Source of the DNA: Deroplatys truncata
Taxonomy: Eukaryota > Arthropoda > Insecta > Mantodea > Mantidae
NCBI GenBank assembly: GCA_030765065.1
Contig: CM060990.1
Location: 497,044,190 to 497,108,189 of the forward strand
Length of the DNA stretch: 64,000 nucleotides
Direction of reading: 5' to 3'
Shown: positions 17,035 through 26,744 of the stretch, one piece after another
Numbering within the stretch: the stretch's first letter is position 1
How the letters are laid out: each line of letters begins with the position of its first letter
The notes under the pieces: model-generated
Told to the model about the DNA's origin: nothing
Databases searched by the model: none
Seen by the model: only the letters and a program-made list of their open reading frames with translations
Position numbers and translations under genes: made by a program

Positions 17035-19774
17035 ATCACACACCCATCCTAAATATCACTAACTGGAATGCCCGAGGAGTGCGCAGACGAAAGACCGAAC
17101 TAAAAGACTTTCTCTCGCAACACAATACACACATAGCGCTAATTACCGAAACCCATCTCTGTGATCGCGACAGATACAACCTAAAAGGATATACAATACA
17201 CCGTAATGACAGGAACAGGCGCGGAGGAGGAACCGCAATAATAATAAAACAAAACATTGCTCACGATTTAGCACCGCTACCTCAGCTAAGAACACTTGAA
17301 GCCACAAGTATATACACCACCATAGATCAAAATCGTGTATTAGTAACGGCGGCATATGCTCCACCAGGCACACTGGACACAGCAGACATAGATGCGCTCA
17401 TGCAGCTAAACAACAGGGCAATAATTGCAGGCGACCTCAACGCAAAACACCAAATTTGGGATTGCAACGAGACCAACCGCGAAGGGTCCGCCCTCCTAAA
17501 CCTAGAAAACAACTCGGACTATATAATTCACACACCAGCCGAACAAACATACATTCCTTTCAGCAGAAACCAGCGCCCAGAAATCCTGGACATAGCAATA
17601 ACACGCAACTTAACGCGCAGAATAAACCTACAGGTCAAAAATGAGCTATCCTCTGACCACTTACCGGTCATGATAACTCTGGAGGGTTCTATAACTCAAG
17701 AACCCCCTGCCCAGCGCCGCAACTACAACAAAGCGGACTGGGACAAGTTCGCAATGATTGTGAGCGAAAACCTCCCTACAGCAGAACCTAACACCATTGA
17801 AAATTTGAACATAGCTGTCGAACAACTAGAAAAAGCTATCCAAACCGCAACCACAGAAGCGGTACCGGTAACCAAACCGAAATCAAATAACTCGCAACTT
17901 CCGCAAGACATACACATGTTAGCGCAAGAAAGAAACCGTGCCAGGCGCAAATGGCAGAAATCGAGGCATCTGGTGGACCAAGAATACTTCAGACACCTCA
18001 ACGCACTCGTCAGGGAACGAACTACACAGTTCATATCCCAGCAATGACAAAACACACTCGACAACCTCAACTATGAGAGAGACTCGGTGTGGCGAATAGC
18101 CCGTTACCTAACTCAAGATAAGGTCCGCATTCCCCCTTTACATCACAACCAAAAAATCGCATCAACTGACCAACAAAAAGCGAACACGCTAGCGGATGCG
18201 CTACAAGAAACACTAACTCCCAATCCCACTCCATCTTGCCCACTTTTCACGGCAGTCACGGAGGCGGAAACAGAAAACTACAAAGAACAAGAAACACATA
18301 ACATGATACGTAAAACATGCCCAAGCGAAATAAAATGGCTAATCAGGCATCTCAAGAAGAGAAAAGCCCCTGGCCCAGACAGCATTCCCACCTCAGTGCT
18401 CATGAATTTGCCTGAGGATGCAATAAAACTACTCTCGAAAATCTTTAACTTCGTGCTAACAAGCGGGCACTTTCCAGACAGATGGAAGCTGGCCACAGTG
18501 GCCCACTTCCCCAAGAAAGGGAAAGATCTGTCAAACCCGCACAACTACAGACCAATTAGTCTACTCAGCACAATAGGCAAACTACTAGAAAAAGTGATAC
18601 TCAAACGCCTCAACATTCACTTAATTAAACAAAATACATTAATCCCAGAACAGTTTGGATTCCGCGCCAAACATTCAACTACCCTAGAATTACTCAGGGC
18701 AACGGAAAATATCACGTATGGATTCAATACAAGAAAATCCACAGGCGCACTGTTTCTTGACGTTGAAGGTGCGTTCGACAGAGTATGGCACGCCGGGATA
18801 TTAAAGAAACTTAAAACGCTTAACATTCATGACTCGCTGATCAAACTTATAGCGAATTATCTAAACAACAGAAAATTTCAATCGAAGTTAACAACCCTCT
18901 TTCTACAAAGCGACCAATCAGAGCAAGAGTCCCACAAGGGAGTTTGCTCGGGCCGACACTGTTCAATATATATATCAACGACATTCCAAAAACAGCTAAC
19001 ACAAACTTATACATTTACGCGGACGACACAGCAATTATGACACAATCGGGCAAAACCGCACTTATTCACAGAAGACTCCAAAACAGCCTCAATGGTTTGG
19101 AGGACTGGTTCACAAACTGGCGCATTAAAGTAAACGCCCCCATAACGCAAGCGATATTATTCACAAAACGAAACAACCACAGATTCCCGAAACACCAGCT
19201 TCCACCGCTCACCATATTCGGTGAAAACATAATGTGGAAGGACACGGTAACCTGGCTTGGCCTCAAAATGGATCAAGGCCTAACGTGGAAGAAACACATC
19301 ACGCAATTACGGGGAAAAGCAAACGCCCAATTAGGCAAGCTCTACCCGCTCATAAACATGGACACCCAGCTGAATCTCAACATGGGTCTCACGTTATATA
19401 AAGCACTAATACGACCAATATTTACTTATGCTGCACCTGTCTGGGGGTATGCCGCCAAAACATACATAAAAAAACTACAACAATTTCAAAACAAAACATT
19501 GCGCATGGTAGCTAAGGTACCGTACGTAGCGCCATCTGATTTACTCCCCGAGGAACTTAAAATGCATACAGTAGAAGAATTCGTTAAAAAGCTAGCTTAC
19601 GACATGTACAAAAGCTTACGCGTACACCACAATGATCTGGTCAAAGCTTTAGGCAAGTACGATTCCATAAATTACAAGCACAACAGACCACTCTCGCTAT
19701 TCGATAGAACGCTTTCCCAAGACGACACGCAAGAACAAAACCAACAGTTCTTAAACAATCTACTCCAAACATGA
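17031..19774 (+). pseudogene. ORF2: AP endonuclease and reverse transcriptase, two lesions
   Basis: The endonuclease residues are all present: NWNARG, the Glu of ITETHL, AAYAPPG, AGDLNAKH, the Asp of LDIAITR and SSDHLPV. The reverse transcriptase follows with KAPGPDSIP, HNYRPISLLSTIGK, FGFRAKHST, LDVEGAFDRVW and catalytic YADD (YIYADDTAIM). The C-terminal region has WGYAAKTYIKKLQQFQN. No RNase H domain is seen, as in Jockey. Two lesions break it. A TGA at 18045-18047 stands where unit 9 has TGG, and one A is missing near 18885 relative to unit 9. The frame resumes after that shift to the stop at 19774. Full length would be about 914 codons. Confidence 0.88.
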
Positions 19775-20420
19775 CAAGGACATTGACGCAGGACTTCCTA
19801 TTTCTGTATCCTAGCACTAATCTTTCTCTTGCTTTCTACCCTTGTTTCAGCCCACCCCGTCGCAGAGCCCTCAAGTCCTCAGCAACAGCTGAGGCGGCCC
19901 GGGAGAAGGGGCCTCCCAACGTGAACGACGTGCGCAGCGTAAGACGGGCCGCTGCATTATGGAGTCGTTCACACAGACGACAATGGCTACCATCAGGACA
20001 ACGAGCTCAACGAAGGACCGAGAAGGCCGGATCTCAAGACAGACGCCTGTGCCCAATTGACTGCACAGGACACAATACAAAATCTTTCAATTTATCTAAA
20101 TCTAATATAACACAATAATAGTACAACCTTGCAGTAAGTTAATGCTAAGTCATGTGACACGCAGGCACTCCCTGCAAACAACACACATTTTAGATCTTAG
20201 GCATTATTTAACAAATACTAGCAATATAAGGAACATACGCAAATAACCCACTGGTATTGTTCAGGTTCCATGGGCAATACCAGCAAGTAACATTTGACGC
20301 GATGGCATGCAATGCATGCCAGCTAAGTAGTTATTCACATACTAACCGGGGTGTTATGCGGGACCCGACTAAAAGCATGCAAACAAATGCACGTTAACAC
20401 TCAGCAATATACAATTAACT
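19775..20420 (+). other. 3' untranslated region of unit 1
   Basis: This region is shared by all family A tails. It contains a hairpin at 20253-20281 (GGTATTG...CAATACC, perfect 7-bp stem) and a conserved box near 20341-20371 with GTGTTATGCGGGACCCGACT (other copies GTGCTATGCGGGACC). Both precede the folded 3' element. Confidence 0.7.
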
Positions 20421-20541
20421 CGTGGTAGGGTTTTTTAGTGGGTATTCCGCTTCTGAGCGGCGAGCCCCACATATCCCCCCAGCCATTGCACATCGGCTGG
20501 GGGTCGAATGCAATAATGCATTTTCCCCCCACGGAAAAAAG
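20421..20541 (+). other. Folded 3'-terminal element, type I (unit 1)
   Basis: The predicted fold is a four-way junction. An outer stem pairs CGTGG..GGG with CCCCCCACG. The second stem GTGGG/CCCAC encloses a CCGCT..AGCGG hairpin. CCCCAGCC..GGCTGGGG and ATGCA..TGCAT hairpins follow. It ends GAAAAAAG. The loop context TTTTTAGTGGGTAT is shared with type II. Confidence 0.7.
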
Positions 20542-20828
20542 GGCTCAAACCTTTCAGGGGCAATACCAGTAAGTAACGTTTAACGCGCTCGCATGCAATA
20601 CATGTCAGCTAAATAGCCATTCACTTACTAACCGGGGTGCTATGCGGGACCCGACTAAAGCATGCAAGCATGAGTGCACGATCATACACAGCATTACGCA
20701 ATTAACATGTGGTAGGGTTTTTTAGTGGGTATTCCGCTTCTGAGCGGTGAGCCCCACATATCCTCCCAGCCATTGAACACCGACTGGGGATCGAATGCAA
20801 TATTGCATTTCTCCCCCACGGAAAAAAG
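20542..20828 (+). mobile_element. Family A tail fragment, unit 2 (5'-truncated)
   Basis: Only the last 290 bases of a family A element are present, beginning inside the conserved GGCAATACC hairpin region. It sits directly after the GAAAAAAG of unit 1. Confidence 0.75.
20708..20828 (+). other. Folded 3'-terminal element, type I (unit 2)
   Basis: Same fold as the unit 1 copy. The last hairpin here is ATGCAATATTGCAT, with an extended perfect stem. The CCCAG/CTGGG hairpin is kept with one mismatch. Confidence 0.65.
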
Positions 20829-21303
20829 GACTCAAAACACACAGAATCGGCGGAGAACTTCGAGAGCGACAACTAGAAAACAGGAGAGCACCTGAAGAGC
20901 CCGGCTAGCCTTAAAGGCGCGAAGAAGGGATCAGAGCCAGCGCAGCGGTCGGGAAGAGCACAGCGCTTGCTGCTTGTATCTCCTGCACTTGGGGCCATCG
21001 GCGGAGGCCCCTTCGACCGGCTCGTCATTGCCGAGGCTTAGACCAAAGACTCAACTGACTAATAGGATTGAGGAGCACGTCCGCAGCTAACAGTCTCTGA
21101 CTGCAACCATAAAGCGCCCTCACGGGTAGGACCTCTGTTCTTCGGGCTTTTTAGTGCTCTTTAGCTGATCTTTCTCTTCGAATCTTCTATCTTTTCCCCT
21201 TTTTATAGTTTTAAGCTCCCTGTTAGGTAGCTTAAGCTTTCTCTACTCTACCTACTTCATACTGTTCATTTATATGCTTGCTTTCCTTTAACCTCTTCTC
21301 ACC
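20829..21303 (+). promoter_or_regulatory. Family A 5' untranslated leader (unit 3)
   Basis: Similar to 24509-24960. It includes a conserved block GGAGCACGTCCG, AACAGTCTCTGACTG and CGCCCTCACGGGTAGGAC, then a pyrimidine-rich stretch (CTTTCTCTACTC) before the ATG in TCTTCTCACCATGACCAAG. Non-LTR elements usually have an internal promoter in this region. None can be pinpointed here. Confidence 0.5.
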
Positions 21304-21945
21304 ATGACCAAGCAGCGCAAGACCATGAAGGGCTCCCCGTCGGGGATGCAGGTCACCAGGCAAGCGGTTGTCAAAACCCAGCTTCAGTTTGGTTATTCTG
21401 CTGTTCCTTCTGCTCCTACTCCTCGATCCTCTGCACCCACTCCTCGATCCTCTGCACCCACTCCTCGATCCTCTGCACCCACTCCTCGTTCCTCTGCTCC
21501 TACTCGTTTCTCTGCTCCTACTCCTCGATCCTCTGCTCCTACTCCTCGTTCCTCTGCACCCTCTCCTCGTTCATGTGCACCGACTCCTCGCATCTCTGCA
21601 CCCACTCCTCGCTCTACCCCTAACCCCGCTGGTATGGACAGCAGCCCGGCTGTGATTCCATGCCTGTCCGTAACCCCGGCTGCCCTTGGCTCCCCACTCT
21701 CTGCTTCCTGTTCATCCTCGTCCGTCCGCTCCTGTGCCCCACAGCCAACCCCAACCCTCGTTCTGTCTCCCCTATCCCCGGCCCGTCCTCTCCTATTCCA
21801 GCCCTTCTTGCCCAACACATCCCCGCTCCTCCTGGTTTCCTTCCTCTCTCGATCCACTTCTCCCCACAACCCGTCCATCACCCCGTCAATCCTCCTCGCC
21901 CTGGCCCTAACTCCCCTTCCTTTTCTCCCCAACCTGGACCCTCCA
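21304..21945 (+). pseudogene. Family A ORF1, N-terminal part
   Basis: The frame starts MTKQRKTMKGSPSGM and carries a run of heptapeptide repeats of the type SAPTPRS. It then becomes Pro/Ser-rich and continues into the type II tail after the chimeric switch, so the zinc knuckles and ORF2 are lost. It is the same start as in unit 7 (MTKHRKTMKGSPSGM). Confidence 0.6.
21404..21630 (+). repeat. 21-bp coding minisatellite in ORF1
   Basis: About ten tandem 21-bp units (TCTGCACCCACTCCTCGATCC-like) encode Ser-Ala-Pro-Thr-Pro-Arg-Ser. Unit 7 has about eight, so copy number varies between copies. Confidence 0.85.
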
Positions 21946-21975
21946 ATGAACTTCCTTTCATACCCACGACCTAAC

Positions 21976-22091
21976 CGGTGGAGGAGTTTTTAGTGGGTAT
22001 GCCGACGCTCGGTGAGTCCTACACTCTCAGTCCCGACTCCCATCGGGCTGAAGTTAGTGATTAAATCATTTTCTCCCCCACTCGAAAAAAG
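21976..22091 (+). other. Folded 3'-terminal element, type II (unit 3)
   Basis: Outer stem GGTGGAGGAG/CTCCTCCAC. Second stem GTGGG/CCCAC around CCGA..TCGG. Then hairpins CTCAGTCCCGA..TCGGGCTGA and TGATT..AATCA. It ends CGAAAAAAG. The helices match type I in order while most stem bases differ. Confidence 0.7.
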
Positions 22092-22900
22092 TTCCCAACA
22101 CACGGTTCCACGTGACAAGGATATTGACCCAGGACTTCCTATCTCTACACCCCATCACTAATCTTTCTCTTACTTCTACCCATGTTTCAGCTCACGCCCG
22201 TCGCAGAGCCCTCAAGTCCTCAGCAACCGCTGAGGCGGTCCGGGAGAAGGGGGCTCCTACCGTGAACGACGTGGCAGCGTAAGCGACTGCATTATGGAGT
22301 CGTTCACATAGACGACAATGGCGACCATCAGGACAACGAGCACAACGAAGTACCTAGAAGGCCGGATCACACAACAGACGCCTGTGCCCATTTGACGATC
22401 AGGAAACCCTGGGAAGAACTGCACAGGACACAATTAAAAAATTTTCCAATTATTTAAAGACTAATATACCACAATAATTATCCAACCTAGCAGTAAGTTA
22501 ATGCTAAGTCATGTGACACGCAGGCTCTCCTGCAAACAACACACATTTTAGATCTTAGGCATTATTAATCATATATTAACAACATAAGAAAATACGCACA
22601 TAACCCACTGGTATTGTTCAGGTTCCATGGGCAATGCCAGCAAGTAACATTTGACGCGCTCGCGAGCAATGCATGCCAGCTAAGTACCCATTAACATACT
22701 AACCGGTGTGCTATGTGGGACCCGACTAAAAGCATGCAAGCATGAATGCACGACCCTACTCAGCAATATACAATTAACACGTGGTAGGGTTTTTAGTGGA
22801 TATTCCGCTTGTGAGCGGCGAGCCCCACATATCCCCTCAGCCATTGCACACAGGCTGGGGGTCGAATGCAATAATGCACTTTTCCCCCCACGGAAAAAAG
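22092..22900 (+). mobile_element. Family A tail, unit 4 (5'-truncated)
   Basis: It begins at the equivalent of the ORF2 stop (CGTGACAAGGATATTGAC), so only the 3' untranslated region is present. It follows the CGAAAAAAG of unit 3 after a TTCCCAACACAC joint. Confidence 0.75.
22780..22900 (+). other. Folded 3'-terminal element, type I (unit 4)
   Basis: Same fold as unit 1, with one change in the second stem (GTGGA). It ends GAAAAAAG. Confidence 0.65.
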
Positions 22901-22922
22901 TCCCAACACACTCAGCTCCGAG

Positions 22923-24101
22923 ATGGCGAGGAAGAAGGTCCGCTCTGTCGCCGCTCCTGCTAAGGCAGGAACCTCTTCGTCTCCTACGGTACCCGCCGAG
23001 GAGATCTCGCCGCAGCCGCCGCAGCCTAGTGCAACCAATGCCGCAACCAACGCTTCGCCGCCACCGAGCGCAGCTTCGCCGCGACTGCCTCCGCAGTCAC
23101 CGCGTCACTCACCGGCATCCACGCTGACGATTCTGGGTACATCCCAGCCACCGCAGAGCCAGCCTGTGCCTCAAGGGAGGTACAGTGCCGTCATCAGAGG
23201 GGTCTCGAGGGACCTACCAGCCAGGTTTCTCATCGCAGCAGCCCACCAGCAGTGGCCTTCAGCTCTGAATGCCACTAGGATCATCGGAGTACGGGGACGC
23301 ACGTCACTAGTCAGGATGGAGTTTGCAGACCCTGACGACTACGAAGCGGCTTTGAGGGCGGGCCTGCCCTTGTTAGGGCGGTGCTTACGCATCGAGGCCA
23401 GCCGAGTGGAACGCCAGGCTCCCTGCAGGCGCTGCTGTGCCTACGGGCACATCGAGACGTCCTGCACAGCACAACCGATGTGCCACTACTGTGGTGCCCA
23501 CAGCACAACTGCAACGTGCAAGTAGCAAGACCTTCGCCGCTGACGCCGCTACTGTGTGACCTGTGGAGGGTCAACATGTTTCACCGGCCAAGCGCTCTGC
23601 CCCCTGAATCCTCGCAGGTAGGCACCGCCGAAGCCACCAGCACCAACAACGCAGTCATCAGCACCTCCACAGATGACGACACCAGAAACGTCATCAACAT
23701 CTTTAACGCCGATCCACGAGAAAATCTAGGGTTTGCGCGACGCCGTTCAGGATCTCCACGCGTAGGTCCTGGACATTGGTGTGCGTATCGCGGCTCTGGA
23801 CGACTTCATCACCACCACCACCGAGAAGCTCCAGGAATTGCAGACCGCCATCACTGCTGGTACTACTCAGCAACAGACCACCGCCGCTGACCTGATGTCT
23901 AAACTGCACGTTATCACTGCACGGCTTCAGAACCTGGAGGCCAGCTTCGAGGAAGGAAGACCATCGGCATCATCACACATTCCACAACCACCAGAGAGGT
24001 CACCGCTGATCATCTCCGAGAGCCAGCAGCGAATTCTTGCACAATGCCGTACGCTTGTGCAAGACAAGACTAAACGACGACGGCATCCAGAGCCAGAGTA
24101 A
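22923..24101 (+). pseudogene. Family B gag-like protein, broken
   Basis: The ATG follows CTCAGCTCCGAG, as in unit 8. The N-terminus is Ala/Pro/Ser-rich. A fold with VRMEFADPDDYEAALRAGLP looks like the nucleic-acid-binding region that precedes gag knuckles. Two knuckles follow, CRRCCAYGHIETSC (CX2CX4HX4C) and CHYCGAHSTTATC (CX2CX3HX4C). A TAG at 23523-23525 then interrupts, and a further frame change lies between 23600 and 23780. The C-terminal part (23781-24101) is a predicted coiled coil (TTTTEKLQELQTAI, KLHVITARLQNLEASFEE). Intact length would be about 390 residues. A gag-like RNA-binding role is inferred. Confidence 0.7.
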
Positions 24102-24337
24102 GTCCATCTTCATAACCATCCCTTTCTAACATTTCCTTTGAACCCCCTTTTCTATTACCACTTCCTAACCTCTAGGATGCAGTCAGGGCAATTTGTCATG
24201 TCTGTAGCCTAGGACCGCACTTTACACCGCTCCCGCCCATCGGACGGCAGCACAGAATCTTTCGTTCGACTAACACGGGTGCTATGCGGGATCATGCTAC
24301 CTTTCCTATGAACTTCCTTTCAAATCTACGACCAACC

Positions 24338-24453
24338 GGTGGAGGAGTATGTAGTGGGTATGCCGACGCTCGGTGAGTCCCTCACTCTCAATCCCGACAC
24401 CCGTCGGGGCTGAGGTTAGTGATTAAATCATTTTCTCCTCCACTCGAAAAAAG
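24338..24453 (+). other. Folded 3'-terminal element, type II (unit 5)
   Basis: Same stems as the unit 3 copy. The usual TTTTT before AGTGGGTAT is changed to TATGT. It ends CGAAAAAAGG. Confidence 0.65.
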
Positions 24454-24508
24454 GTGCCAACACTGGCTGGGGGTCGAATGCAGCAATGCATTTTCCCCCG
24501 GAAAAAAA
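24454..24508 (+). mobile_element. Minimal family A tail, unit 6
   Basis: Only the last 45 or so bases of a type I tail are present (GGCTGGGGGTCGAATGC to CCCCCGGAAAAAAA), joined to unit 5 through GTGCCAACACT. It is an extreme 5' truncation, and it marks the junction site again. Confidence 0.7.
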
Positions 24509-24960
24509 GGTCCCAACAACACTCAGCTCACACACACTAACCTGGGAACCGACGAGGAAGGATGTACCAGCAACGAGCCCAGCGGAGACCAGCGAAGCGA
24601 CACCGAGCCTGCGGCGAGGAAGCTCTTCGCAGCAAAGAAGCTGCCGCCGTTGGATCGGCCCGTCATAGCCGAGGCCTAGCGCCAAAGACATACAGGCTTG
24701 CCTGTGACTCAACTGTCTAATAGGGTAGAGGAGCACGTCCGAAGATAACAGTCTCTGACTGGAACCATAATGCGCCCTCACGGGTAGGACATCTGCTCTT
24801 CGGGCTTTTTAGCACCCTTTAGCTGTTCTTTCTCTTTGACTCATCTATCTTTTCCTCTTTACATAGTTTTAGCCCCCTTGTTAGGTAGCGTAAGCTTTCT
24901 CTACTCTTCCTACTTCCTATTTTCATTTATATACTTGTTCTCGTCTAACCTCTTCTCACC
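24509..24960 (+). promoter_or_regulatory. Family A 5' untranslated leader (unit 7)
   Basis: Similar to the leader of unit 3, ending TCTTCTCACCATGACCAAG. It starts ACACTCAGCTC, close to the ACTCAGCTCCGAG that opens family B, so the two families share their first dozen bases. Confidence 0.5.
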
Positions 24961-26736
24961 ATGACCAAGCATCGCAAGACCATGAAGGGCTCACCGTCGG
25001 GGATGTGGTTCAACAGGAAAGCGGTTGTCAAGACCCAGCTTCAGTTTGGTTCTCCTGCTGTTCCTTCTGCTCCTACTTCTCGATCCTCTGCACCTACCCC
25101 TCGCTCCTCTGCACCCACTCCTCGCTCCTCCGCACCCACTCCTCGATCCTCTGCACCTACTTCTCGCTCCTCTGCACCCACCCCTCGCTCCTCTGAACCC
25201 ACTCCTCGCACCTCTGCACCCACTCCTCGCTCTACCCCTAACCCCGCTGGTATCGATAGCAGCCCGACTGTGATTCCATACCTGTCCGTCACGCCGGCTG
25301 CCCTTGACTCCCCACTCCCTGCTTCCCTTTTTCCTCGTCCTCTTCCGTCCGCTCCTTTTCCCTCAGGCTACACGACCCCCTCGTCCTGTCTCCCCTATAC
25401 CCGGCCCGTCCTCTCCAATTCCTGCCCTTCTTGCCCATCCCATCTCCCCTCCTCCTAGTTTCCTTCCTCTCCCAACCCGTCACTCGCCCTGGACCCAACT
25501 CCGCTTCCTTTTCTCCCCAACCCGGACCCTCATCCAGACCCGACCCCATCTCCATTCCCGCAAACCCCTATCCTCTGCCTCCTACCCCTCCCGCTCTTAC
25601 GCTGATGCCCTCAACGTCGTCCTTCAGCCTCCGATCTATGTCTCCCGTAATCTTTCTCCTCTGTGCAGGTTAATGGAGGAATTTGATGCTGCCTGCCCAA
25701 ACGAGGGTTACGTTATCTCGAGAACCCCGATATCTCGCGACTTCTTGGTGCGAACCAGGACTGTCGCAGATTACGGGCACTTGGTTGCGTTCCTTCGGGA
25801 AAGGCGGGTTGCCTTTCAGATGACTAGAACGACGCAGAGCCAGACGCACAGGGAGGTCGTGAAGAACGTCCTCTTCGACGGAGCAGAGGAAGCCCTGAAG
25901 AAGGAGCCTACGATAGCGCACCTGTCGGACCTCCAAGTGGTCCGGCTCCGAAGATTCAACAGGGACAGGACACCTCTTCCGATGTACCTCGTCGACGTGG
26001 CGACCGCTGATGACTTAGACAGACTACGGAGGCTTGAGTACGTCCTTCACTTCCAGGTGAAGATTGAGTCCTACCGCTGCCCTATCATCCCGGTCCAGTG
26101 CAACCGGTGCCAGCAGCTGCGGCACACGGCAGCAAGGTGAACGGAGTCAGCCCCTGTGTGTTCGAAGTGCACTGGGATGCATGAGTCGACCTCCTGCGAT
26201 GTCCCCCCTCCTGAAAGGAAGTGTGCTCTATGCCGCAAACGGGGCCATGGGGCCCACTACCGGGCATGTCCAGAGTACCAGCGGCAGGTTGCCCTGGTTC
26301 GCGACATTTAGGAGGGCAAGACACGAAGTGGGGGATCGGCGAATGTGCGCCCGGCACCGACGGCCGTCAAGGTGCCTCGACCCAGAGCTACGGCTCCACA
26401 AGCTAGCCGTATGCGGACTGTAGGTGGTCCGGTGCCTGATCGGGAGAGCAGGAGCCGGCCCAGGACCAGGAAGGAGCAGCCGCAACCACCCAGGGACGGA
26501 AGGAGGGACCCTCCTCAACCCCAGACGCAGACGACCGAAGACCCCAGACGAAGCTACCAGAGGGAGATGTACCAGGAGGTACTGTAACGCGGAATGAGCG
26601 ATGAAGACCTGATGGAGACTTGCACCCACGTGCTCCGTCATCTCATCGAGAGGCCGTCGGAGACCCGTTCTATCCTCTCTACCTACGCCGACTTCTTCCA
26701 ACTCCTCACCACTCCTGGATTCCTTAATAGCCCTTA
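24961..26736 (+). pseudogene. Family A ORF1 (gag-like), degenerate
   Basis: It starts MTKHRKTMKGSPSGM, then has a heptapeptide repeat block and a Pro/Ser-rich region, with a frame change near 25300-25460. The conserved part begins at SYADALNVVLQPPIY and runs through LVRTRTVADYGHLVAFLRER to the PRE_C2HC domain (RTPLPMYLVDVATADDL). The last Cys codon of the first zinc knuckle is TGA (26138-26140), where unit 1 has TGC. More stops follow near 26308 and 26585. Cysteine knuckles two and three are still readable (CSKCTGMHESTSC, CALCRKRGHGAHYRAC). The tail SETRSILSTYADFFQLL matches unit 1. Confidence 0.75.
25060..25236 (+). repeat. 21-bp coding minisatellite in ORF1 (unit 7)
   Basis: About eight units encode SAPTPRS-like heptapeptides. 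Confidence 0.85.
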
Positions 26737-26744
26737 AACCCATC

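Larger units (their letters stand above)
16201..20541 (+). mobile_element. Jockey-like non-LTR retrotransposon, family A, unit 1 (5'-truncated)
   Basis: It contains the C-terminal part of a gag-like ORF1, nearly complete ORF2 and a 3' region ending in the type I folded element. The 5' part of ORF1 is missing and the unit starts at the MITE edge. It is the least decayed RT-bearing copy in the window. Confidence 0.85.
20829..22091 (+). mobile_element. Chimeric retrotransposon unit 3: family A front, type II tail
   Basis: The first part matches the family A 5' leader and ORF1 start of unit 7 (24509 onward). At about 21945 the sequence switches to the tail of family B (AACTTCCTTTCATACCCACGAC, then the type II fold). 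ORF2 is absent. The switch point has no obvious target duplication. Confidence 0.7.
22901..24453 (+). mobile_element. Gag-only non-LTR element, family B, unit 5
   Basis: It starts right after the unit 4 tail with CCCAACACACTCAGCTCCGAG, runs through one gag-like ORF and ends in the type II fold, 1.55 kb in all. No endonuclease or reverse transcriptase is present. Unit 8 has the same layout and ends, so this is an element family and not a random truncation. Confidence 0.75.

Noticed and set aside
20421-20541. Folded tail as a hammerhead or HDV-like ribozyme
   Set aside because: The conserved CUGAUGA/GAAA core of hammerheads is absent, and the helix order does not match the double pseudoknot of HDV-like ribozymes.
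20421-20541. Folded tail as part of the 5' end of the following unit
   Set aside because: Unit 9 and the 62-kb element carry it at their 3' ends without a recognised unit starting after unit 9, so it belongs to the preceding element.
21393-21932. 179-codon minus-strand frame
   Set aside because: It is the antisense of the ORF1 heptapeptide repeat.
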